Shown piece after piece: positions 1-5,137 of a stretch of DNA of 6,002 bases. The stretch lies in contig CALGOD010000211.1 in NCBI GenBank assembly GCA_937957845.1, forward strand, positions 1-6,002, written 5' to 3'. The translations under genes were made by a program, and so were the position numbers. How positions within the stretch are numbered: the stretch's first letter is position 1; every line of letters starts with the position of its first letter. The notes beneath the pieces are model-generated. The model made no database searches and was not told the DNA's origin. It saw only the letters and a list, made by a program, of their open reading frames with translations. The DNA comes from an uncultured Nocardiopsis sp. (GTDB lineage: Bacteria > Actinomycetota > Actinomycetes > Streptosporangiales > Streptosporangiaceae).

Positions 1-26
1 CCGTTACCGATACCAGTCGACGTCCA

Positions 27-36
27 GGGGAGGTGA
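27..36 (+). promoter_or_regulatory. Strong Shine-Dalgarno before TTG 41
   Basis: GGGGAGGTGA is almost fully complementary to the 3' end of 16S rRNA. Its GGAGG core ends seven bases before a TTG at 41. This is the best ribosome binding site in the first 650 bases and is the main reason to consider the 41-619 frame as a gene. The same bases also contain a TGA (34-36) that closes frame 1, so a gene ending just inside the window could overlap it. No upstream coding context is visible. Confidence 0.4.
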
Positions 37-40
37 CCCG

Positions 41-619
41 TTGGCTACGCTCCATACGGGACCGACGGCCCACCGGGCCGTGTCCTCCCGGCGGTCTGTT
101 CCGGAGCCCGTGTCGACGGCACCCGCCGTGAAAGGCGGGCATCTCTTCGGGGGCCGAGACGCGACGGGACCCACGGACCGCACCGGCGCGGAACACGTGC
201 GAGGCGGGGCCACCGGTGGCCCGTTCGCCGCGGACGCCCCGGACCACCCGGTCCGGGAACAGAACCGCGAGGACCGCCCGCGCCTCCGGCAGCGGCCGTG
301 GGCGTCCCCGGACGCCCACGGCACCCCACCGCGGCCCACGTGTCCGCCCTGGTCGAAGAGCACCGTCACGACGGTGTCCACCGGCCGCGCGGTGCGGCGT
401 GGGGACCGCCACACCCTCCAGGCCGACCGCAGGGGCGGCCGGGACGTCGCGGGGAGGTGTCGACACGCCTCCCGGCGACACGTTCAGGGATGGGGCGCGT
501 CGCGCCACACCTGGTACAGCCCGGTCAGGACCTCATGGAAGAATCTGCGCCTGCCGCAGCGGGCGGGCGGCCACGGCTACAGCATGCAGAAGGAGGCAGG
601 GGCCTTCCCTCCCGCGTGA
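41..619 (+). CDS. Possible hypothetical protein, arginine-rich, no recognised family
   Basis: I do not recognise this 192-residue product. In favour of a real gene: a strong Shine-Dalgarno at 27-36, and a third-position G/C of roughly 87% in this frame against about 71% and 66% at positions one and two, which is the order expected of actinobacterial coding DNA. Against it: a TTG start, and a composition dominated by R, G, P, T and H with few hydrophobic residues. There is no signal peptide, membrane segment or motif, and position two is GC-richer than in normal genes. The C-terminal quarter is less simple and contains several W and Y (around HTWYSPVRTSWKNL). It ends 28 bases before the GTPase start at 648, so the two could be translationally coupled. 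It may instead be a decayed gene or GC-rich spacer. Confidence 0.3.
   Translation: MATLHTGPTAHRAVSSRRSVPEPVSTAPAVKGGHLFGGRDATGPTDRTGAEHVRGGATGGPFAADAPDHPVREQNREDRPRLRQRPWASPDAHGTPPRPTCPPWSKSTVTTVSTGRAVRRGDRHTLQADRRGGRDVAGRCRHASRRHVQGWGASRHTWYSPVRTSWKNLRLPQRAGGHGYSMQKEAGAFPPA
122..139. repeat. Hairpin with GTGAAA loop, copy A
   Basis: CCCGCC and GGCGGG form a perfect 6-bp stem around the hexaloop GTGAAA. The same loop on a similar stem recurs at 611-626. No tail or protein family explains it. It may be a chance GC-rich palindrome or part of a small repeat. Confidence 0.35.
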
Positions 620-638
620 AAGCGGGGGCGTGCGCCCC
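609..638. repeat. Hairpin with GTGAAA loop, copy B, overlapping a second hairpin
   Basis: CCCGC (611-615) pairs with GCGGG (622-626) around loop GTGAAA (616-621), and extends to 609/628 with one G-T wobble. A second potential hairpin, GGGGCG/CGCCCC at 625-638, overlaps its right arm, so the two are mutually exclusive. They sit between an AGAAGGAGG (588-596) and the GTG (630) and ATG (648) starts of the GTPase gene, where they could influence initiation. That effect is inferred from position only. Confidence 0.35.
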
Positions 639-647
639 GCACACCCG

Positions 648-3119
648 ATGACGACTCAGTGGAACCCCGCGCAGGCGCACGGGGAGTCCGGTGCGCGCCC
701 CGGCGCCGACGGTGTGGACCGTGAAAGCGGGCAGCCGGAGTCCGGCGTCCGGAACGACGAGCACACCCGTGGCCGTACGCGTCCCGAGGGCGGGCCGTGG
801 CGTGGGTACACCATGCCGGTCCCCGAGCACCCCGAGCACACTGTGTCCGCGGAGAGCGCCGAGGAACCCGCTTACGACGGCATCGCGGGCTACCCGGACC
901 CGTCCGGCGCCGCCGCTCCCCCACCGCCCTCCTCCGGCGACGGGGACACGCGGGGGAGCGGTTCCGTCGCTCCCGGCGTCAGGGGCGTCCCCCCTGCGCC
1001 CTTGCGGCGCTCCGGACGTCACGCGCGTCCCTCCACCTCGGAGAGGGAAGGCCTTCGTCGTGCCGGTGGCACCGACCAGGAGGACCCCGACGGTCTCGCC
1101 GGATGGGTCGGCAGCCTCACCGAGGCCGCCGACGACTCCCGGATCGCCGGGCGCAGCACCGGCGCCTTCCCGACCGTGGGCCGTCCGCAGGGCCCCGCGG
1201 CCGACACCACCTCCGACGAGGGACGGGGCGACCGGACGGGCCCCGGGCGAGCGGCACCGGACAGCGGACCCCACGGCCGGCGGGCCTCCTCACCGGACAC
1301 GCTCCGAACCGACTCCGGAAAGCCCGACCCCGGCACCGTCGGGGACGGGGAGCGGGAGGAACCCGAACCGTTGCCCCGCCGTGTTCCGGGTCCCTCCGCC
1401 GTCTCCGGGGCCTTCCGGGCGGTGGGCCCGGACACGGTCGCGAGAGCCCTAGGGGAGGCCGGGGACTACCGCCCCACCACCCACGCCGACTGGCGACCCA
1501 CGCGGACAAACACCAGCGCCGAGCTGATCGAGCGCCTCGATTCGCTGGCGACCCTCACCGAGCTGAGTCGGGAGGACCTGCCCGAAGAGCTCACCGCCCG
1601 GGCCGCGCAGCTGCTCGACCACGCGGGCGCACGGTTGCGTCTGTCCGGCGAGCACACCGTGGTCGCCCTGGCCGGAGGCACCGGCAGTGGGAAGTCCTCG
1701 CTTTTCAACGCCCTGTGCGGCCTGCAGTTGTCCCAGACGGGCGTCACCCGGCCCACCACCTCCAAGGCGCACGCCTGCGTCTGGGGACACGAGGGGGCCG
1801 ACGCCCTGTTGGGATGGCTCGGCGTCCCCACCCGCTACCGACACTCGCGCACCAGCGTCCTGGACACGGGCGACTCCGAGCTGACCGGTCTGGTCCTGCT
1901 CGACCTGCCCGACCACGACTCCGTCCGCAGCATGCACACCGCCGAGGCGGATCGTCTCATCGGTTCGGTCGACCTGCTCGTGTGGGTGCTCGACCCGCAG
2001 AAGTACGCCGACGCCGCGGTGCACCACCGCTACCTCGCCCAGATGGCCGGGCACGGCGCGGTCACGGTCGCCGTCCTCAACCAGGTCGACAAGGTCGAGC
2101 CCGACGAGTTGGAGGAACTGCTCACCGACCTGCGCCGCCTGTTGGAGTCGGAGTCGGGCGTCCACCCGCGGGTGCTCACCACCTCCACGGTCACGGGCCA
2201 GGGCATCGACGAGCTGCGCGAGTTCCTCGCCGAGACGGTCACCGAGCGGCGCGCCCTGGTGGACCGACTGGCCGCCGACCTGGACCAGGTGGTCGAGCCC
2301 TTCGGTGAGTTCTACGGGGAGGGCGAGGTCCCCGCGACGGTCCCCGCCGAGGTGCGTGCCCGTATCCAGGAGGGCCTGGCCGGCGCGGCCGGGGTCTCCG
2401 CGGTCGCCGACGTCACCGAGACCAACGATGTCAGGAGGGGCAAGCGCCAGGTCGGCTGGCCGGTGGCGCGTCGGGCGGTGCGGTTGCGCAAGGACCCGCT
2501 CGCGGCGGTCCAGCTCGACTTCCTGCATCGGGCGGGGGAGAACGGCGTGAGCGGTCCGGTGGACGCGCACGAGGCCGAACTGGAGACCGCTCTGGGCGAG
2601 GCCGCCGACGAGGTCTCGGAGGGGATGCCGACGCCTTGGCGCCGCCGGATACGCGCCGCGGCGCGCGGCGCGGTGCCCGAACTCCCCGCCGAACTGGGGG
2701 AGGCCGTCTCCGGAGCGGTGGGGGATCCCGATCTGAGTCCGTCGTGGTGGCGGGTCGCCCGCGCCGCACAGTACGCGCTGCTCACGGTCGCGGGTGTGGG
2801 GCTGGCCTGGACGATCGTGTCCCTGATGAGCTGGCTCGGCGGCGGTATCACCGGGATGCGCGCCTTCGACGACCCGATGTTCGCCGTCTACTCCGGAGCG
2901 GTGGTGGCCGCGGCCCTGCTGGTGGGGTGGCTGACCGGGGTGGGTTGCGGAAACCTCGTGGAGGTCGCGGCGGTCCAGCGTCGTGAGGACGTGGAGAGAA
3001 CGGCTCAGGCCCGTGTCCGTGAGATCGCCGGTCTGCGGGTGGTGGAGCCGATGGAAGCGGAACTGGCCAGATACCGGGCTTTCCGGGTGGCCTACGAGGT
3101 CGCCAGAGCGGAGGGATGA
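648..3119 (+). CDS. YfjP-like / dynamin-related GTPase with C-terminal membrane hairpin
   Basis: This is an 823-residue P-loop GTPase, probably membrane-attached. The N-terminal ~280 residues are Pro/Gly/Asp/Arg/Ser-rich and look disordered. The G domain follows: G1 GGTGSGKSS (343-351), a TRPTT switch-I region, G3 DLPD (419-422, Asp where most GTPases have Gly), G4 NQVD (478-481) and G5 around STVTG (513-517). A largely helical segment leads to two membrane helices, about 708-730 and 745-767, and a short charged tail. Relatives in actinomycetes are usually paired with a second dynamin-like gene and are linked to septation or membrane remodelling (Streptomyces DynA/DynB); assigning that role here is inference, and no partner gene is visible. 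The start is uncertain: ATG 648 lacks a good Shine-Dalgarno. GTG 630 and ATG 813 are alternatives. The frame stays open to 216, but codon bias argues against coding before about 630. Confidence 0.9.
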   Translation: MTTQWNPAQAHGESGARPGADGVDRESGQPESGVRNDEHTRGRTRPEGGPWRGYTMPVPEHPEHTVSAESAEEPAYDGIAGYPDPSGAAAPPPPSSGDGDTRGSGSVAPGVRGVPPAPLRRSGRHARPSTSEREGLRRAGGTDQEDPDGLAGWVGSLTEAADDSRIAGRSTGAFPTVGRPQGPAADTTSDEGRGDRTGPGRAAPDSGPHGRRASSPDTLRTDSGKPDPGTVGDGEREEPEPLPRRVPGPSAVSGAFRAVGPDTVARALGEAGDYRPTTHADWRPTRTNTSAELIERLDSLATLTELSREDLPEELTARAAQLLDHAGARLRLSGEHTVVALAGGTGSGKSSLFNALCGLQLSQTGVTRPTTSKAHACVWGHEGADALLGWLGVPTRYRHSRTSVLDTGDSELTGLVLLDLPDHDSVRSMHTAEADRLIGSVDLLVWVLDPQKYADAAVHHRYLAQMAGHGAVTVAVLNQVDKVEPDELEELLTDLRRLLESESGVHPRVLTTSTVTGQGIDELREFLAETVTERRALVDRLAADLDQVVEPFGEFYGEGEVPATVPAEVRARIQEGLAGAAGVSAVADVTETNDVRRGKRQVGWPVARRAVRLRKDPLAAVQLDFLHRAGENGVSGPVDAHEAELETALGEAADEVSEGMPTPWRRRIRAAARGAVPELPAELGEAVSGAVGDPDLSPSWWRVARAAQYALLTVAGVGLAWTIVSLMSWLGGGITGMRAFDDPMFAVYSGAVVAAALLVGWLTGVGCGNLVEVAAVQRREDVERTAQARVREIAGLRVVEPMEAELARYRAFRVAYEVARAEG

Positions 3120-3182
3120 GCGGACGGTGTCCGGCGGTGGGGGACGACGGCGGATTCGGCGTCGGAGGTCCCCCTTCGACCA

Positions 3183-3219
3183 CCCGGGGGCGGGCGGCGC
3201 AGAGCCGCCCGCCCCCGGG
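3183..3219. terminator. Perfect 16-bp terminator hairpin, probably bidirectional
   Basis: CCCGGGGGCGGGCGGC (3183-3198) and its exact reverse complement (3204-3219) enclose the five-base loop GCAGA. It begins 64 bases after the GTPase stop on the plus strand and 12 bases after the minigene stop on the minus strand, so it can end both transcripts. There is only a short T run on the plus side (3230-3232) and none on the minus side. Tail-less hairpins of this kind are common in high-GC actinomycetes. Confidence 0.85.
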
Positions 3220-3230
3220 CTCTGTCGGGT

Positions 3231-3257
3231 TTAGATCCACTGGATGGGCATGGACAT
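3231..3257 (-). CDS. Eight-codon minigene encoding MSMPIQWI
   Basis: On the minus strand an ATG at 3257 opens an eight-codon frame, MSMPIQWI, closed by TAA. It has a textbook ribosome binding site: AAGGAG (3264-3269) six bases before the ATG. The frame upstream of the ATG runs to a TAG near 3340 without any ATG, GTG or TTG, so a longer protein with a normal start is excluded. The terminator hairpin follows 12 bases after the stop, giving the layout of a complete tiny transcription unit. I do not recognise the peptide. It lacks Cys/His runs typical of attenuator leaders and has only one aromatic residue, unlike P450-crosslinked minimal peptides. No maturase or transporter lies next to it in the window. 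It could be a regulatory or signalling peptide, a leader whose translation matters, or chance. Confidence 0.4.
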   Translation of the reverse strand: MSMPIQWI

Positions 3258-3263
3258 GTCGTG

Positions 3264-3269
3264 CTCCTT
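3264..3269 (-). promoter_or_regulatory. Shine-Dalgarno of the minus-strand minigene
   Basis: AAGGAG on the minus strand, six bases from the ATG at 3257. This is the optimal spacing and decides the start of MSMPIQWI. Confidence 0.45.
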
Positions 3270-3326
3270 CGGGTTGAGTGCTGCCGGGCGCCGGACGGTC
3301 AGGAGGTCAGGCGGTCGACACCCTGT

Positions 3327-3339
3327 GCCACTGAGTGGC
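3327..3339. repeat. Small hairpin GCCAC-TGA-GTGGC
   Basis: A 5-bp perfect stem with a three-base loop lies about 70 bases upstream of the minigene on the minus strand. Its sequence overlaps GAGTGGCTACCGT (3333-3345), which recurs with one base missing at 3552-3563, and is followed by GTCACAGGT (3344-3352), which recurs at 3526-3534. It may be an operator, or part of the minigene leader. Confidence 0.35.
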
Positions 3340-3435
3340 TACCGTCACAGGTCCCTACGGAAGGATGCACCAAAACGTTGTGGAGGCCAACCCTCGCAGA
3401 ACCGACCTTTCGGACCGGGCGGGCGTTGCTCACGT

Positions 3436-3482
3436 GTTATGTACATTAAGCAATTAATTTATTACTCAACGTAAGGTAAACT
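3436..3482. promoter_or_regulatory. AT-rich island, probable promoter region
   Basis: These 47 bases contain 12 G or C (26%), against roughly 70% around them. It is the only such stretch in the window and lies upstream of both the cyclase (plus) and the minigene (minus), so divergent promoters are likely. It contains palindromes ATGTACAT (3439-3446) and AATTAATT (3452-3459). Possible -10 elements are TAAACT (3477-3482) on the plus strand and TAATGT on the minus strand behind TTGAGT with a short 15-base spacer. Neither pair fits the usual 17-base HrdB promoter well, so exact promoters are not assigned. Confidence 0.5.
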
Positions 3483-3495
3483 CACTCCGGTAACG

Positions 3496-3563
3496 ATGGT
3501 GCCACGCGCCGAACAACTTTTCGGAGTCACAGGTACCCAATCGTCGTGACCGAGTGGCACCGT
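3496..3563 (+). ncRNA. Possible three-way-junction leader RNA of the cyclase gene
   Basis: In the plus-strand leader, ATGGTGCCAC (3496-3505) can pair with GTGGCACCGT (3554-3563): ten pairs with one U-G wobble. Inside it two hairpins fit without overlap: CCGAA/TTCGG (3509-3513 with 3520-3524, loop CAACTT) and GTCAC/GTGAC (3526-3530 with 3546-3550, 15-base loop). The result is a compact three-way junction just downstream of the AT-rich island and 116 bases before the GTG start. It does not show the conserved bases I know for the GEMM-I cyclic-di-GMP, ydaO, TPP, purine or fluoride classes. The pairing is seen; that it is a functional leader or riboswitch is inference. Confidence 0.35.
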
Positions 3564-3660
3564 AAGGGAACGCGGGGCGAACTCGGGCCGTCGAAACGAG
3601 GACCGTCGGGAGCCGAACCCGCCACGGACCGGTGGAGGAACCCGGCGGCGAAGGCCGAGC

Positions 3661-3672
3661 AAGGAGGGAGGG
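3661..3672 (+). promoter_or_regulatory. Ribosome binding site that sets GTG 3680
   Basis: Overlapping AAGGAGGG and GGGAGGG motifs end seven bases before GTG 3680. The other in-frame start, GTG 3632, has no such motif, so 3680 is preferred. Confidence 0.7.
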
Positions 3673-3679
3673 CGGGGCA

Positions 3680-5053
3680 GTGAGCATCTCGGAGAAGCCG
3701 GCGAGGGTCGGGGGGCCACCACCTGACGAGGAACAGGTGCGTTGGCCCTTCCTGCAACAACCTCGCCGTCTGATCGTCTACATGGGCCTGCTCTTGGCCC
3801 TCACGTTGTTCCTGTTCGGGATGGCCGTCGCCCTGTACACCCCCACGTGGTGGGACGTCGTCACCTTCGCGGCCCTCGTACTGTGCGCCGCATGCGGTGT
3901 CGAGGCGATCCGACGACTGGGGCTTCCCGCGGGAGTGTCCCGCGACCTGCTGGGCGCCTGGTGGTTTCCCGCCATACTCCTGCTGCCGCCCGTGTACGCC
4001 CTGCTGCTTCCGGTCCCCGTCTTCGTGATGATGCAGCTCCGCTCCCGTCGGGCACTGGTGCACCGACGGGTGTTCAACACGATCGCCGTCGCGCTGTCGG
4101 GCTTCCTCGCCTCGGTGACCTGGCACGGGGTCCGGGGCGACGGACTGGTGGCGGGACTGACCGGGACCTCCGGTGCCCACGAGAGCCTGACCACCGTCTC
4201 GGGGGTGCTCGGGGCGCTGCTGTGCTGCTCGGGGTTCACGGTCCTCAACACCCTCTTCGTCGTGCTGGCCGCACGGATGAGCAACGGTCCGGGAGAGAGC
4301 TTCCGTCCCATGTGGGATCGGGAGGCCTTCATGCTGGACGCCGTCGAATTATGTGTGGGCGTCACCGTCGCGGTGCTCGCCAACATCTCGCTCCTCCTGC
4401 TGGTCATCGCGGTCCCCCCGGTGCTGCTGCTGCAGCGCAGTCTGCTGTACAACCAGCTGCAGGCGGCGGCGCGGACGGACCCCAAGACGGGACTGCTCAA
4501 CGCCTCCACTTGGGAGCAGGAGGCGGCGGTGGAGATCGCCAGGGCCCGCTCCGAGCGGGGGCCGGCGGCGGTGCTGATCCTCGACATCGACCACTTCAAG
4601 CGGGTCAACGACAACCACGGGCACCTGTTCGGGGACCAGGTGCTGTTGGGTGTGGCCACCACCATCGCCCAGCAGCTGCGCCAGTCCGACCTGCTCGGTC
4701 GGTTCGGCGGTGAGGAGTTCGTGGTCCTGCTTCCGGGCTCCGACACGACGGAGGCCTGGCGTGCCGCCGAACGCCTGCGCTCCCAGGTGGGCGACATGGA
4801 GATCGCGGTGGACGAGGTACCGGTGTCCATCACCGTCTCGGTGGGGGTGGCCGTCATCGGCGAGCACGGCAACGACCTGGTGGAGCTGCTCACCGCCGCC
4901 GACCTGGCGCTGTACCGGGCCAAGGAGACGGGCCGCAACCGTGTGTGCCTGCCCGCCGGACGACCCGGTACGGAAGGAAGGATCCCCGGGGCCCGGGAGG
5001 GAGCGCCCCCCGGCCGTATCGGTCCCAGAAACCCCAGTGACCAGGTCCCCTGA
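3680..5053 (+). CDS. Membrane-bound diguanylate cyclase (GGDEF protein)
   Basis: This 457-residue protein should make cyclic-di-GMP from two GTP at the inner face of the membrane. A short cytoplasmic start is followed by about six membrane segments (near 31-52, 58-77, 92-117, 131-148, 173-198, 224-251) that resemble no named sensor domain I can identify. The GGDEF domain spans about 263-424: DPKTGLLN (267-274), metal-binding DID (302-304), FKRVND (306-311), and active-site GGEEF (343-347). The I-site RQSD (334-337) lies exactly five residues before GGEEF, so product inhibition is expected. No EAL or HD-GYP domain is present. A Pro/Gly-rich tail (425-457) follows. Leu224 is encoded by TTA, the rare codon read by the bldA tRNA in Streptomyces relatives, which suggests developmental timing of translation. 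The gene probably has its own promoter in the AT-rich island and a structured leader. Specific Streptomyces orthology (CdgA-F) is not claimed. Confidence 0.95.
   Translation: MSISEKPARVGGPPPDEEQVRWPFLQQPRRLIVYMGLLLALTLFLFGMAVALYTPTWWDVVTFAALVLCAACGVEAIRRLGLPAGVSRDLLGAWWFPAILLLPPVYALLLPVPVFVMMQLRSRRALVHRRVFNTIAVALSGFLASVTWHGVRGDGLVAGLTGTSGAHESLTTVSGVLGALLCCSGFTVLNTLFVVLAARMSNGPGESFRPMWDREAFMLDAVELCVGVTVAVLANISLLLLVIAVPPVLLLQRSLLYNQLQAAARTDPKTGLLNASTWEQEAAVEIARARSERGPAAVLILDIDHFKRVNDNHGHLFGDQVLLGVATTIAQQLRQSDLLGRFGGEEFVVLLPGSDTTEAWRAAERLRSQVGDMEIAVDEVPVSITVSVGVAVIGEHGNDLVELLTAADLALYRAKETGRNRVCLPAGRPGTEGRIPGAREGAPPGRIGPRNPSDQVP
4349..4351 (+). other. In-frame TTA leucine codon in the cyclase gene
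   Basis: TTA encodes Leu224 at the start of the last membrane segment, next to a TGT codon. Essentially all other leucines in the gene are CTG, CTC or TTG, and I see no in-frame TTA in the GTPase or DUF4192 genes. In Streptomyces such codons make expression depend on the bldA tRNA. Confidence 0.8.
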
Positions 5054-5137
5054 CGGCGGCCCCCACGACCCGGTCCGGTTTTCCACAGCTCCACGGTGAC
5101 CATTGCGCGGGACCGGCGCATCGCACACCGTGGGTAC

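Larger units (their letters stand above)
3120..3679. other. 560-base intergenic region with terminator, minigene, promoter island and leader RNA
   Basis: No conventional gene fits here. From left to right it holds a perfect terminator hairpin, an eight-codon minus-strand minigene, a small hairpin GCCAC-TGA-GTGGC (3327-3339), an AT-rich island, a potential three-way-junction RNA, and the ribosome binding site of the cyclase. Plus-strand frames at 3244-3474 are open but low-complexity and lack ribosome binding sites. The words GTCACAGGT and GAGTGGC(T)ACCGT occur on both sides of the AT-rich island. Confidence 0.7.

Noticed and set aside
4..414. Minus-strand open frame of 136 residues
   Set aside because: It shares its third positions with the 41-619 plus-strand frame, so it borrows that bias. 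Its GGAGG lies directly against the GTG with no spacer, and position one is less GC-rich than position two, opposite to real genes. It is not fully excluded.
216..647. Extension of the GTPase frame to 216, giving 967 residues
   Set aside because: In this stretch the third position of that frame is not the GC-richest, the peptide is an R/T/P-rich shadow of the 41-619 frame, and no ribosome binding site precedes 216.
797..2308. Plus-strand 503-residue frame inside the GTPase gene
   Set aside because: It is an R/P/G-rich out-of-frame shadow; the GTPase motifs are all in the other frame.
3244..3474. Plus-strand small frames of 62 and 76 residues in the intergenic region
   Set aside because: They have no ribosome binding site, weak codon bias and mixed composition, and they overlap the minigene and the AT-rich island.
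3483..3679. GEMM-I cyclic-di-GMP, ydaO or fluoride riboswitch in the cyclase leader
   Set aside because: Some local words resemble parts of these (for example CGATGG and AAGGGAACG), but the conserved junction and receptor bases are not in the required order. A covariance-model scan would be decisive.
4981..5030. GC-rich palindromes (CCCCGGGGCCCGGG) as a terminator of the cyclase gene
   Set aside because: They lie inside the coding tail before the stop codon, have no clean stem-loop geometry, and are expected by chance at this composition.
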